Below, piece by piece: positions 1-11,731 of a stretch of 64,000 nucleotides of DNA. Source of the stretch: Misgurnus anguillicaudatus. Taxonomy: Eukaryota > Chordata > Actinopteri > Cypriniformes > Cobitidae. The notes under the pieces were generated by a model that was not told where the DNA came from, did no database searches, and worked only from the letters and a program-made list of their open reading frames with translations. The position numbers and the translations under genes were made by a program. Position 1 is the stretch's first letter; every line of letters starts with the position of its first letter. The stretch lies in the NCBI RefSeq assembly GCF_027580225.2, contig NC_073352.2:34149501-34213500 (forward strand), read 5' to 3'.

Positions 1-414
1 CAATTGCTTAAAAATAAAATATATAAAATAAGAAAATGTTGATATCTTAGTCTGATTGACAGCTGTTTTCAAACTTAATTAGATTAGCTCATGTCATGTG
101 TTGTTGTGCGCAACTTCGTAACTTATGCTGTCATCTTTGCATGAGAGTTATATATTTGGTGACAAGGGCAGCTGGCGCGCAAAGTACAATATTACGCTTT
201 TTCAAAAAAAGCACGTAAAGATGAGCGAGAAGAAGAAAATGTGCCATCCATATCATCTGAGTCTACTTCATGTTCTGCTGAAACGGTGAAGTAAATATGC
301 TGTTTAAAATGTGTACAGGTGTTAAGCTGTTTTATTTATAGGTGTTAAGTAATATGTTGCCCCCTCATTTTAAGATGGGACCCCCCCAAAAATAAAATTC
401 TAGCTACGCCCCTG
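1..414. mobile_element. hAT-like transposon, right end only
   Basis: The stretch ends in TAGCTACGCCCCTG at 414, the terminal motif typical of fish hAT elements that begin CAGGGGCGTAGC. The left end lies outside the window, so the 8-bp target duplication cannot be checked; the candidate right copy is the bases from 415. No transposase frame is visible. The lysine/glutamate-rich coding-like patch near 220-290 has no start or splice context that supports a gene. Confidence 0.55.
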
Positions 415-657
415 ATACGTAACGAGTTCTAATTGTGTAGTTTGTTTAGTGTTGAGTTGTTTAGTTGTGATTCGACAGCAGCTTAGCTTAGCAGAGCCGT
501 TTGAGCTTAGCTGGTGACTGACGTATTCCTGTGGGTGGAGTTTAGTCAAACACTCTTGCTTTGACATCATTCAACCGGGAAGTAGAGGGCTGTAGTCCAA
601 CCCGGCCTTTCGCTGTAGGTTTTGAAAGGGGAATTCTGTTAAAGAAAATATATCACC

Positions 658-1971
658 CAGTAGCGGAGTGGCCATCGGGAGAGTCGGGACATTTCCCGGT
701 GGGCCGGTAGTGTTTTGAGGCTGCGAGGGTCTGATAATGGATACATTGCAAGTTATATAGCAACCCCGTCTGGCGGCCTGATGTGCGGCCGCTTCCCGCT
801 GGTCAAACTATGCAAGCCTCTTTGCTCAACACAGTAAAAGTGCTCAACCTGTTCGGCAAATCCAACCATGTTTAGGATTTTTAAAAAGGGGGATTATTGA
901 ACGGCCCCTCTCCAAATTGCATAGCCTGTCGCCCTTTGATGTGAAAAGCCGCGTCGCCGAATACCTGTTTATTTCAGTACATACGCGGTCGGATTGATCC
1001 ATCAAGCGGAGACTATTTGATAGAAAGTGTGGATTAAGGATGTTTAAAATCTCTAGCCTGGTGGTCAGTACTTGAATGGATAAAATCAGCACATTTGCAA
1101 AGGTTTATCTCCATATGGCTATATATAATAAATACAATTTAGAAGGGTAACTTTGCAGTATCACATTTTATATTTCCTACGATTAGATTTCTATTAGATT
1201 TCCATATTAATAAATGAGAGTATTCAACTGAAATATATAAATATCCTCACAACATTTTTATTCCTAAAAACTTTGACAAAAGTTATTGTCAAATGAACTT
1301 TATTCTCACAGTTATTCAAAGATGCACACAATATTCCGGATATGATTTGAATATTAGACGAGATAATATAACGGCAATGAACGTCTCATATGCCATTAAA
1401 TAGCCACATATTAATTAACATTACAGCATAATGAAATGAATAAAAAGACAAGGAAGCAGGATTGGCATGTAAATTGTATTATTATTAGCGGGAAAAAAGC
1501 AATATTAGGCCTACTGAAATAAACTCTGAGGTAATGCGCCAAACACGTAAAAATAAATAAGCAATAACCGTGGAAAAAACATTATTATCTCTCAAAACTT
1601 TATATGACAAAATTATATTTAAAGGAAATATTCTTACAGTTATTCAAAGATGGACAAATTATTCCATATTACTCCGTTTATGAGCACATTCATCTCTGGT
1701 CTCGCTCTGTTATGTAATAGCTGATTGAGGTGCGCATCTCCATCTTTCAACCAGCTCATTTTTTATAGTTACTCATTTAGGAAAATTAGCCATGATTTTA
1801 TTAATATTATGAAAATTTTTTTTTTTTATTTTTATTTTTTGGGGCAAATTGATTACGATTTGTATTACACTAGTTTTACTACAAATAGGCTACGAGACAT
1901 TTTTTTTTACCACGGAAGGCCGGTGGTATACGAAATTTCCCGGTAGATTTTTTGGTCCCACTCCGCCCCTG
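658..1971. mobile_element. hAT-type non-autonomous element with 8-bp TSD
   Basis: The left end CAGTAGCGGAGTGG matches the inverted right end, which reads CAGGGGCGGAGTGG on the other strand. The flanks are ATATCACC (650-657) and ATATCGCC (1972-1979), an 8-bp duplication with one mismatch, as hAT transposases leave. Both ends also share a ...TCCCGGT... sub-terminal motif. At 1.3 kb it carries no transposase; the 82-codon minus-strand frame inside (844-1092) is not recognisable. The interior between about 1100 and 1900 is very AT-rich. The mismatch in the duplication suggests an old insertion. Confidence 0.8.
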
Positions 1972-1979
1972 ATATCGCC

Positions 1980-2989
1980 TGTCAGTGAACTTTGAGCTTT
2001 ATCATTTTGCAGGTATTATTTATTCTCTAACTGCAACATTACACACCAACTAAAGTTTGAAAAATAGGACCAGGAAAAAAAACATGACCTTTAAATCCCT
2101 CAGTAAAAGAGTTGCAGGATAACTGTCATTGCGCCAACAGATGCATCATCATCATCATCACTATGACACACCCCTTACAGCATTGTTCCTAGCTTTTGTT
2201 TACACACAGCAAGTTGTGGGACTGATCCTAACAATTACTACGTCCCATCTTGGGATCCTGGGATTTAAGTGTTTGTGGTCACACAAAAAGCACTCTAGCA
2301 ATTATATGGCAATTTTTCTGAAATCAACGCTCTGTGTGAACGGTGTTAAAAAATCGGCACCTTTTGGAACCGGACACAATTATGAATGCAGCATATAAAA
2401 GGATTACATACAAGGTTAAGCGGTTTATTCTTAAGAAATACATTTAAAAGCATTCATCTTGATTGAAGTGGATAACCTGTCATGCAAATGCATTAATTTC
2501 CTTTTAACCTGCTAGTTTCCTGTTATATAACTTTTTTTCTATCATTCCCTATTGGAAGATCCCTCTTTACAATTTAGAAAATGTTAACTATGATCATGAC
2601 AAATTGGTCACAACAAATTGGACATGTGCTGTTTAATTTTTCACTACCTGACAGGGACACAAAAAGTTTGTGCTTTAGGTATATAAATGAAGCCTTATGT
2701 ATTTCATCATTATCATGCTACCACAAAAAAGTGCATTTGTGGGAAATGACAAGCAAGTCTGATTAGTATTAGTAATGTGTGATATTCTTTAAAAACGGCA
2801 CAGAAAATGACTGCAAACTAGATTGTACCGTTGACAATGTTTCTTACAATGGACGTTTTGATGTGCACTCACAATCATATTGACATGATATAAAGACAGC
2901 GTTATTAAAAGCTGTGCAGTTGATATTTACAGATCGATTTTTCACTCTTGCTGAAGTAACCTTGCTCATGTCTGAATGACAGCGTTTTT
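1980..2989. other. No gene seen; AT-rich spacer
   Basis: The stretch is AT-rich without a recognised repeat. It holds a short CAT run at about 2141-2160, which is what gives the histidine run in one small open frame. The two frames of 89 and 61 codons here have no supporting codon bias or splice context. Confidence 0.6.
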
Positions 2990-3420
2990 TTCAAGGGCTG
3001 TTTTTCCTCTTGATTTTTTGACAACTTCTTCCCGCTGTCAGTCAAAACAATGAAATATTTTCACCAGGCTTTAATGAAATCATCCATCCCAGATAACATC
3101 TTTTATTGTGACTCTGGGCAACACAACAGGCCCAGATTTCAACTTAATTTAAAGGCATTCGGTCCCTGTGTTGAATCTGCAGTGTTCTGATTTGAAGGTC
3201 AATTCTTGCGTTTTGCATTTTTATATTCATTAGAGTTTCATAGTTAATTGGATTTTTAATTAAGCTGCCACTTTAATTAAATATGTCAATTTGATGACGG
3301 CTTAATACTCCCATGCCTCGGGTTTCATTAAGAGCAATAAAACTGTCAAACATGGAAATCCAGAGGACATGCACCTCATATCTCTCTCTGTGCACATTAC
3401 CATTGGTTATTATTACCCAC
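2990..3420. promoter_or_regulatory. Possible conserved non-coding element
   Basis: The block is free of repeats and dense in homeodomain cores: TTAATTAAG near 3259, CTTTAATTAAAT near 3273, ATTAATTGG-like cores near 3245, plus TTTATTGTGAC near 3101. Such unique, site-rich AT blocks between transposons are typical of developmental enhancers in fish. Conservation cannot be seen from one sequence, so this is inference. Confidence 0.3.
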
Positions 3421-3800
3421 AAGCATTTCATTATAATGCTGGTAGTAAATGTGTGCGTGTGTTTATCAACATAATCTCTCCTCAGACTCTGTTTCGGTAC
3501 ATAAATGAGCTCCCGGCAGTCGACGCAAAATGATTCATACAGACATGTGCTTGTGTGCACCTACATGACATAACAGATTAGAGGAAATCAAGACAGGTCA
3601 GTCACTTTGTTTATTTTGTTCTTGTAGTATAAACAAAAAAAAGAGCTCTGTGTGTTACAATAGTTTTGGTCCTGCTTTAGTAAATAAAACTTAAATGTTT
3701 ATTATTATGTTTTTTTTGTTATTTTTAATACATAAGTGTGTCAGCAGTGAACAGTGATTCTCTGTTAACTGGATAACATAGATCACAAAAAGTAAGTATT
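3421..3800. other. No gene seen; unique spacer
   Basis: I see ordinary AT-rich sequence with short T runs. The 95-codon minus-strand frame that ends here (3273-3560) overlaps the enhancer-like block and has no coding signature. Confidence 0.5.
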
Positions 3801-3802
3801 AA

Positions 3803-3995
3803 GTAGCATGGGTATATTTGTACCAAAAGCCAAAAATACATTGTATGGGTCAAAATTGTAGATTTTTCTTTTATGCCAAAAATCATTAGGATTTAATGTA
3901 AAGATCATGTACCATGAAGATATTATGTACATTTTGTACAGTAAATATATAACAAACCATACATCAATGGAAGGCTTATTTATTTAACTGTATTA
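3803..3995 (-). mobile_element. Partial copy of the GACCCTGGACCAC palindromic element
   Basis: The run from GTAGCATGGG through GCCAAAAATCATTAGG, ACCATGAAGATATT and AAACCATACATCAATGG matches in order the family seen more fully at 52780-53690. The middle of the element is missing between GTAAATATAT and AACAAACC, so this is an internally deleted and end-truncated copy. Confidence 0.7.
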
Positions 3996-4368
3996 TTTAT
4001 ATGACTGTTTTGGTGTCCATACATAAACACAATTGTTGGCAAAATAGCCAAGATGCCACAAGAAAGCTATAAAACAGAATGAAAGTAGTGAAGTAATGTT
4101 TGTCAGAGGTTGTTAATCTTTGTTATGTATTATACTGTATAAACCTTTTTTTTACTTTGACACCAAGGACCCCCAAATATAAGGGACCCTTTTTGTGAGG
4201 GTTCCCTTCAAGTATATCCATTTATATTTCGATGTATAAACAAACATTAAATAGTCTAATTTTATAAAGACAACATATTGTTTTAACAAACTAATTGTAA
4301 TAATTGTCAACACTTAGAGTAATGCTGATGTATACTCTCAGAAGAAAATGTACAAAAGTTGTACCTTA

Positions 4369-4673
4369 CTGTACATTCACACGGGGCGTAAGTGTTAACG
4401 CTTCCCATTCACTTTTAAAGGGTGTCATCATGTGTTGCCGAACTGAATTGTGGATCCGTCGGCACTGCACCAGTGCCGTTGCTCGCGGTAAAAGTTTAAC
4501 ATTTCTCAACTTTTCAAGCGGCAACACATGCATCAGCCAATCAGATTACTGTATGCAAATAACCTTCATGGAAGACCGGAGCATGTGTTGTGGCCACTGT
4601 GATTGGATGTTGGCCATGCTTCAGCCAAGCCTTCCGTCAAGTGTTAACGCTTTCGCCCAGTGCGAATGTACCA
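4369..4673. mobile_element. PIF/Harbinger-type MITE with TTA TSD
   Basis: The 305-bp unit starts CTGTACATTCACACGGGGCG and ends TGCGAATGTACCA, inverted. It is flanked by TTA at 4366-4368 and TTA at 4674-4676, the three-base TWA target of PIF/Harbinger. A second copy with its own TTA duplication is at 51274-51572. The 130-codon open frame across this region is only the element read through. Confidence 0.8.
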
Positions 4674-4758
4674 TTATTGTCACTGGGACAGTATAGCTTT
4701 TAAAAAAGTCTTAATATGTACAATTTAGGTACAGATGTGTACCTCTAAGGTACCAGAG

Positions 4759-5028
4759 TACAGCAAGGTCCTGCGGTAGAGGCAGCAAAAAGGTGCTATT
4801 CATGCATAGTTGGATGCTTGAACATTTGAGTTTATTTGCTTCATTCGTGTGTGAAAGCCGCATGTGAAATTCTAGTCATTCGAGACATTCACGTGGAAAT
4901 TCGCTTTCTGTAATCACGCCACTACTACAGCGCTGTAGGATGCCTAACCGTGTCTTTGCATTGACTTAACATGTAAATCACTCGCGCTTTCCGCCTCTAT
5001 CGCGTCTGATGTGAACCCTGCATCATGG
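4759..5028. mobile_element. TIR element copy 1 of a tandem pair (left end broken)
   Basis: From TGCGGTAGAGGC onward it parallels the following copy (TAGTTGGA, GCTTGAACATTTGAG, ATTCTAGTCATTCGAG, CTTTCTGTAATCAC, GTGAACCCTGCATCA). The 13-base word CAGCAAGGTCCTG at its left end recurs inside copy 2 near 5239, which suggests the pair arose by an internal duplication rather than two independent insertions. Confidence 0.6.
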
Positions 5029-5032
5029 TGCA

Positions 5033-5397
5033 TTCGCACCAACTGCGGTAGAGGCGGCAAAAAAGTGCCATTCACGCATAGTTGGACGCTTGAACATTTG
5101 AGGTTATTTGCTTATGCGTGTGAAAGCCGCGCATGAAATTCTAGTCATTCGAGGCATTCACGCGGAAAATCGCGTCATGGGAGGAGCTTCTGCAACTCCA
5201 CTGAGACTCTGCTTGCTTTCTGTAATCACATCACTACTACAGCAAGGTCCTGATTTGTTGACGCAGCGCGGAAATCCGCCGCAGTTCAGATTTTTCAACT
5301 CGCACGTTTCCCACGGCAACGCTCAATTCGCTGTGCGTACCATGCCGCAAGATGCCTAATTGCGTCTTGTCTATCGCGTCTGGTGTGAACCCTGCAT
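5033..5397. mobile_element. TIR element copy 2 of a tandem pair
   Basis: The left end GGTGCATTCGCACCAACTGC is inverted against the right end GCGTCTGGTGTGAACCCTGC. The interior is richer in CG dinucleotides than its surroundings, like other young fish MITEs. The 83-codon frame from 5108 lies wholly inside it and is not a gene. Confidence 0.65.
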
Positions 5398-5487
5398 TAG
5401 AGGTACCAATATCTACCCTTCAGGTAGAAAAGTGTACTTTTTTAAATGGTACCGCCCCAGTGACCTTCATGTACCTGAGAGTGTATA

Positions 5488-6579
5488 AACCTGAAAAGAA
5501 ACATTCAATTGAAATTCATTAATGCTGCAGAAACATTCATAATAATTCTTCTTTCTTTCATAGCAGCTTTACAAAGTATACTGGCTGACAAACCCTTAGT
5601 GAGATAAAGGGCACTGCTGTGAAAGGAAAAAACAAAAGGAGATACAAACGCTTAAACTTTTTAAACAATTTTCCTTTGTTTTACACCATTAAAATTTTAT
5701 GAACCCCAGTTGAAAAAACCTTGATATAAACATGTGATATAAACACAACAATATAGCTCTGTTGTTGAGGTGGGAGTTTTGCGATATTCTTGTATTGCAA
5801 ATAAATAGCACGTACGATTCCCTCTTCCCACCCAAAACAAAAGACTCTCCAAGTAAACTTTCTGTCCAATCAGGTGACTGAGTAAGTTCAGTATAATATC
5901 CACTGTATCATATGTAACACGATAAAGTGGAACAGGAAAACGTTAGTAAATTCCTAGAAGTTGGATCTTAAAGTGTTGTCGGTAAGAATCTCCTGTGCAG
6001 TTTCATCTGTATCCTGTGGGTAAAGTGACTTCCGATCCCCCAGAGGTGTCAAGGCTTCTCTATTCACCTAAAAACAACTTTCTCAGGTCTCAAAAGCAGA
6101 ACAAATTTTCTCATTTTCTAAATGAGTCTCTGTCTCCAGCAGCTGGCAGACGGGCAGCCGAACACGAATGGCAGCTCTGTTTGTTTGCTCTTCGCTGCTG
6201 TAAGTTCAGTATAATAAAGTTTGGACCAAAGCGTGTCCATTTGGCTTTTACAAGCGACCATTAAACATTACACAGATGTTCACTTTATAAACCTTGTTGG
6301 TCATCTATAAAACATGAGAAATTCTGCTCTGTGTGTGAACTGTGAGTATAATTACTTTTGTAAAAAGGTGCAAAGTTAAAGTAATTTCTGAGAATTGTTT
6401 CTAAATGCTAAAACACGTTACAAAGACTGCAGTACTGAATTGTGGAGTTACACCATCAAACAGTTTTTCCACAGTTCTGTGTTCAGGATTATTTGGGCGG
6501 GCCTAAAACGGTGGCCTCGATGATGCAGCGGAGCCACCGAGCTTGGCCCCGCCCCTAACACAATCAGGTTTCGGCTCAA
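5488..6579. other. No gene seen; unique spacer
   Basis: The sequence is mostly unique. Small frames on both strands (62 to 89 codons) overlap one another in different frames and none stands out. A short imperfect GC-rich inverted repeat surrounds 6490-6560 (GGGCGGGCC and GGCCCCGCCC). Confidence 0.5.
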
Positions 6580-7012
6580 TTTGAGAATATTTTGTGTCAT
6601 TCTCACAGATCTCCGCATTTTTCCGTGATTGTACCACAGACTTTATTTTCCGTGTCAGTTTCACGTATTGGTTACTCAATTGTTTTTCCTATTTTTAAAC
6701 CATTGTCGCTTGGGTTTGGGTTTAGACTTGGGGTTTGGGTTAGAATGTTTAATACTATTACTATTATAAAAAAAAATTCCAGATTTGTAAACAATTGTCG
6801 CCTGACGCTAGGGTTAGAGTTGGGTTTGGGTTAGGATGTCATTTTATGTAACAAAAAGTCGTTCTAACCCCAAACTCAAGCGACCAATACGTGAAACTGA
6901 CACGGAAAAGAAAGTCTGGGGTATGGACACAGACAAATGCGGAGATCCATGACAATGACACGGATAAATGAGCAAAACATTCCGTGACTATAACACGAAA
7001 ATTTGTAAGATC
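6580..7012. mobile_element. Palindromic AACCC-rich MITE, copy 1
   Basis: Both halves carry GGGTTTGGGTTAG-type runs and, inverted, AACCCCAAACTC. The outer parts share ATCTCCGCATTTTTCCGTG-like and TGCGGAGATCCATGACAA-like words in opposite orientation, so the unit folds on itself. Copies at 42420-42755 and 54560-55475 show the same order. The telomere-like repeats are part of this element, not a telomere remnant. Confidence 0.7.
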
Positions 7013-8279
7013 TGGGCCGGGTTTCCCAAAAGCATCGTAAGGCTAAGTAGATCGTAAAAATGATCGTACGAATCATCTTAGAATTACGGGCCGTTTCCCA
7101 AAACCTTCGTAACTCAAATAGCACTTGAAAATGATCGTAGATCTACGAGTGCTCTGGAGTAATCGTTCATTCATAAGTGCATCGTAAGACAACAGAGTTA
7201 CAAGGTCACCTTCTTTGTTTATTTGTTTAAATTACTTTAATATAATACATTTAAAATTCAAGTGAGAAATCATATTTAAATGACTAAACATAAATTAATA
7301 AAGAAGGAAAACGTGTTTGGTACAATTTTGGTAAAAGTTGGTACTAGCAAATTGATCAATTGTTCCTACCAATCGCTGCTATAATTCATCTACAGTAAAA
7401 AAAAAATGTTTTGAAGGGAAATGGCATCTGATTAAAGAAACCAAATAAATATTTACGGTACAATGCAATAATTCATAATAATAAATAAATAATAAATTAA
7501 TAGATAATAAACAACAAATAATAATAATAATCTAAACTATAATATAAAATGCAGAATGAATTTCGGAGTGGGACGAGTCCCAAATAAATATGAAAAAAGA
7601 ATATTGCATTATGCACAAATTATTAAAACATTTGAACAATAATGAAAAATATTATAAAAAAATAATATGAAGATCATTAGCCTAAACAAGCTTCTGCTAC
7701 AAATTCGAGTCAATCTATTGGTGACATTTCAGCACATGACAAAGGATAGCGACTCGTAAGTAGCACTTAAAACCCAGTTGCGAGCGATCCTTTTACTTGC
7801 ATCTTTGAGAAACGCACGGAAATGACCAACGAATGTTCATAAAGTAGCTTGTAGAAAGCAGGTGCAGTGTGTAATTTTTAGAAGGATCTCTTGACAGAAA
7901 TGCAAAATAATATACAAAATTATATTATCAGGGGTGTATAAAGACCTTTCATAATGAACCGTGATGTGTTTATTACCTTAGAATGGGGCATTTTTATCTA
8001 CATACACTGAGGGTCCCCTTACATGGAAGTCGCCATTTTGTGCCACCATGTTTCTACAGAAGCTCTTAATGGACAAACTTTTTTATTAAGTTGTCTCAGA
8101 CGATGACATGTTTGTCCTGTGGCGGCTACCGTAGCTTCTCTATGCATTTCGAAAGTAAGGGGTGAGCTGTGAACTGAGCCGTTGGTTGCAATTTGCAACC
8201 TCACCACTAGATGCCGCTAAAATTTACACACTGCACCTTTAGGTGCTAAGTTCAATCGTTATCAGGAAACCCAGCCCAG
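7013..8279. mobile_element. TIR element (GGGTTTCC ends) with a nested MITE
   Basis: The left end TGGGCCGGGTTTCCC is inverted against AGGAAACCCAGCCCA at the right. Sub-terminal words ATCGTAAGGCTAAGTAGATC and AAATGATCGTA are repeated inside, as in Harbinger-like fish elements. The interior 7200-7700 is AT-rich simple sequence. A second element sits inside at 7860-8239. I could not see an unambiguous target duplication. Confidence 0.65.
7860..8239. mobile_element. AGGTGCAGTGTGTAA MITE, copy A (nested)
   Basis: The ends AGGTGCAGTGTGTAATTTTT and AAATTTACACACTGCACCT are inverted. The interior (GGTGTATAAAGACC, GGGTCCCCTTACATGGAAGT, CTGTGGCGGCTACC) is shared with copies at 17489-17873 and 17873-18236. 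It interrupts the host element close to that element's right end, so it is the younger insertion. Confidence 0.8.
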
Positions 8280-8935
8280 GCTGTTTATAACTAATTTTAT
8301 TTACTTGCCATTTTTTTATCATTCAAATTTGGCTGGGTGGTTAATAACACATTTTCTGTGGTGTGACAAACTGAGAACCAATTATTAGACTTTACACAGA
8401 CTTTAAGAAGCGACATATTTGAACTACTGTATATTTTGGTAGTCGTTCATCAGTTTTAAACAATGTTTTCAAGCTAAAATGCTACATTGCAATTGCAATT
8501 TCACAGCAATTTGTACGTATTTTATGAGGTAGCCATTTCCTTATCATTTACAACCAGACTTTTGGTGTGACCCCCTTCATTCTAGTAAATTGGATGATAA
8601 ATGAACAGATTGCTATTTTAAATGAAAGTAGCTTTTTAACTACAAATTGCAGATAGCTTTGCAAGAAAGATTCCCCACACTGAAAAGATTTATTAGTGTC
8701 TACTGGCATCTGTCTTGCTCTCTAGTTCCCAATCTGTTCATCAAACTGACACCGTTGTGAGCCTTGATCAGAAATCTGTAGGCAAAATCTGATGGGATGA
8801 TACCAGAACCTTGATCCTAATTTGCTCATGACTCTAAAGGCATCACTCATAGAGACAGTTTGTTATATGATCTACATATAAACTGAGGTTGTAACGCTAA
8901 ACCTGGGAAAATCTCAGTTGGTTTGATCTTTCTAG
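8280..8935. other. No gene seen; unique sequence before a possible exon
   Basis: The stretch is AT-rich and unique. Near its right edge GCTAAAC (8895) could serve as a branch point and TTTGATCTTTCTAG (8922-8935) as a splice acceptor for the candidate exon that follows. Confidence 0.45.
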
Positions 8936-9090
8936 AATGCGATAGGTGTACAGATGGTGGCAGACCGCCGCGGCTGGTGGTCAGTGAGATGTTGCCGTAC
9001 GGTAAGGTGGAAGCAGCTGTCCGCCGCCTGCGTCTGCTGGACAGAATTCCAGAGATTCCCGCATCGGAGCGCTGGCGTTGTGTGCCATGA
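8936..9090 (+). CDS. Possible terminal coding exon, gene unidentified
   Basis: An acceptor-like TTTGATCTTTCTAG precedes an open frame of 50 codons that begins TGC at 8938 and stops at TGA 9088-9090. GC content and third-position GC are far above the neighbourhood. The peptide starts CDRCTDGGRPPRLVV, contains LPYGKVEAAVRRLRLLD and ends RWRCVP; the amphipathic middle looks protein-like. I do not recognise the family. A competing donor (ACG|GTAAGG, 9000) would shorten it, and a minus-strand frame is also open here, so coding status is not settled. Confidence 0.35.
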
Positions 9091-10159
9091 GCGCAGGCCG
9101 GACTGGCAGAGCATGAATAGAGTCAGTTAGATTTCAAATATCTGCTGATGAAAAGGGACATAACTGAACCCATGACACAGACACAAAGACACGCTTTCAG
9201 AGAGAAAGAAAGGAGAACAAAGAGGGAGAAAGATAGTATGACTGGAGACTGTAAAACAAAGAGGAGCATAGATTAGCATTTTTTAACATTAGAAATGGTA
9301 TACCTTGCCTTTGTTGCATTTTGTTGGTTAATGCCAACAATTATTGTCATTTTTGTCTTAAAATATAAAACTCCATCATAAAAAGATAGTAAAACAAATG
9401 TGTCCTGTTGTTGAAGCACCCAAACTGTATATGAGCTGCAGTAAAATGCTTGTAAGATCAACCTAACAGGTGTTAGATGGTGTAATGTTTCGGCAGCAGG
9501 GAGGAAGATATATAAATAAATAGTAAAGATATGTTGATCTTCACGGTTGAGAAAATCAAACAGGTCATGGTTTGCTTTTCTAGAGGGAAATATGTTGGCA
9601 ACGCTCAGCCTTGCAAGAACGGTGGAAAACTCATTTGTGGATATGGATTTAGCCGTTTCACATCCAGCCTTCATTTTGATATGCTACGGCTCAAAATGTG
9701 CAAAGACTGCAAGCAAAATAATACAAAATATTTCCCTGGAGAAGATCTAGTGTCATCATTGCAAAGGTGTTGCGATGTGTTTGCCGAGATGTTTTGACAG
9801 TTTATAGGGCATTGCTAGGTGGTTTCATAGGGGGTTTACTGACTGAAATCAAAACAGCTCACCCCCAACTCCTAATCTGATCTGGCTTTGGTCCCTTCTT
9901 CAATGGCGCTTATAGGATTTTTTTAAAGGGCACCTATTATTCAAAATCCACTTTTACAAGGTGTTTGGACATAATGTCTATTGGCAGTGTGTGAACACAA
10001 GCACCCTACGTTGACAAAAAAATTCACCTGTTCTTTGTTTTTTGATTCCCATTGAACCAAAGCAGTTTCATTAGACATGCCGTTTTGATTATCTTATCAA
10101 TGTGAGGTCAGTTACTTAAGTAATTGGTAGAAAAATTGTCAAGAAATCGTTCCTAGCTG
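9091..10159. other. No gene seen; unique spacer
   Basis: It contains purine-rich sequence (about 9190-9260) and otherwise unique AT-rich DNA. The overlapping 133-codon minus frame and 88-codon plus frame between 9273 and 9797 lie on opposite strands with no splice or codon support. Confidence 0.45.
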
Positions 10160-10262
10160 TCACTTGGGAGGTACCCTTTCTAAAAAGAGTTTAAATTAGT
10201 ACCTCAAAGGTATATATTGGTAGCAAAGATTGCATATTGGTTCCTAAAAGATACATGTGACC
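10160..10262. mobile_element. Fragment of the GGTACC-rich MITE
   Basis: Short runs GAGGTACCCTTTC, TTAGTACCTCAAAGG and ATTGCATATTGGTTCC match the interior of the family described at 4331-5487. Neither TIR is clear, so this is a degraded copy. Confidence 0.5.
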
Positions 10263-11700
10263 CGTCAAGGAAACCATTGACACAAGTCGGCAGCACAAAT
10301 TCCGAGATAATATATATATATATATTTTTTGCAGAATCTGTTTGTTGAGATCATGAAGAAGCCTCTCCATGTTTGAGATAGCAGTTTTTGTATATTTAAA
10401 AGCGTCCATTTTGCTGTTGAAATTGGCTTGCTTTTCCGGAGATTCCAGCGGGTGGGGGGGGGGGGGGGTCATTGACTGTGTATATTTACATACTGGATAA
10501 CCGGCTTTTTTGCTATTCAAGAAATCTTACGGAGTAGTCTAATTTCGACTCACTCTCGCGGTTACTTTGACGTCATCTGTCTGTCAGTTCTTGCAGCGCA
10601 GCATGAAGTCGAACACACACAAAAAAGTCACACAAAGATTGATGAATTCTTTATATAATTGGCTACATATTTTGTCTATCAATATTTTCCATGAAATCAT
10701 TGGCTGATGAAGGAACAAGTGAGCGATTGGAAAGACGTCACATTTTCGACGGCACTGTTTGATTTATCTATTATACCACCTCCCTATTTTAAATACAAAC
10801 TTTAAAGGCGGGTTCATGTGTTTACCGGAACCTAAAGTGTAATCTCATATACAGTGTTACGATGTAAATAGTCCTCAGATTGTATATTATATGCTATTAC
10901 CAGACGTTCATGCGAAATCTGATGTAAACAATAGACTATATATCTATATTTCACGGATTATACAGATTTGTGGACAAAAATGGTCATTGGATGATTCACA
11001 CATCTGAAACAGACTGGATTGGACTTGTGATCAACACAAAGGTAAAAGGTCCTGTTTATTTTTACATTTTGTCATCTAGACTTCAGTGACAAAATACTAC
11101 ATATGATGTTAGAACATCTGTATCTCAAAATGGCTTTACAGGGGGTATGGCTCAGCTAAATTAGATGTAAATGAGCCCTATTGTCTCTCCCAGCAGGAGA
11201 AAATTATAACTTTTAAAGTCTATTTTCTTGGCTTTGAGTTTTTTTTTAGTTCCTACATTCAAATAGCCACAACTTCTCCAAATGTTATCAGATTTCCATG
11301 TGTTACACATTGTTGGAAAGCTTAGAGAGTACACTTTCAGAATATGTGAATAACTCAAAATGCCCCAGATCTGACTTGTGTCCCTACTTTCCGTGATTGG
11401 TCACATATTAGTTAGTGCCCCGGTGACAGCTTGGGACTATTTTTTGACACCTTTGCAAAAAACAAAGTATTTTATTATTTGTTTCAGCCAAAAACATTAT
11501 TGTATGTATTTAGTGTAATTTGCTGGTTTATGCCGTTGACCACTGGTCTTTTTCAGATGAATACGCCACACAGTTGGCCAAATAAACTTTATTCTGAAAT
11601 AAGCACGTATATAGTAACTGGAATCCGTTTTATAAGGTCTCTAATGTGATTACAGTTTCTCACAAACAGATGAGGGAATGCCTAAACAAAAAGGTACAAG
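10263..11700. other. No gene seen; simple repeats and one repeat-family end
   Basis: It holds a TA run (about 10308-10325) and a run of about 17 G (about 10452-10468). The segment 10534-10573 (CGCGGTTACTTTGACGTCA core) resembles 47897-47934, pointing to a shared repeat family. The remaining sequence is unique; the 72-codon frame at 11431 shows no coding character. Confidence 0.45.
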
Positions 11701-11726
11701 AAGCAGTAGAGGGCAGTGTGATGGGT

Positions 11727-11731
<5 letters not shown>

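Larger units (their letters stand above)
4331..5487. mobile_element. GGTACC-rich TIR element hosting three insertions
   Basis: The outer ends are TATACTCTCAG (4331) and CTGAGAGTGTATA (5475-5487), inverted. Between them are scattered pieces of one small MITE rich in GTACC/GGTAC (TGTACC, AGGTACC, GGTACCGCCCCAGTGAC). These pieces have been split by a Harbinger MITE (4369-4673) and by two copies of another element (4759-5397). Removing the insertions leaves roughly 200 bp, the size of intact relatives. Other relatives are at 10160-10260, 35115-35330, 37001-37240 and 56930-57070. Confidence 0.7.

Noticed and set aside
2129..2398. 89-codon frame with a histidine run
   Set aside because: The run comes from a short CAT repeat and nothing else supports coding.
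4304..4696. 130-codon plus-strand open frame
   Set aside because: It coincides with the TTA-flanked Harbinger MITE at 4369-4673 and its flanks.
6700..6890. Interstitial telomere remnant (GGGTTTGGGTTAG runs)
   Set aside because: The runs occur in both orientations inside a dispersed palindromic MITE with two more copies.
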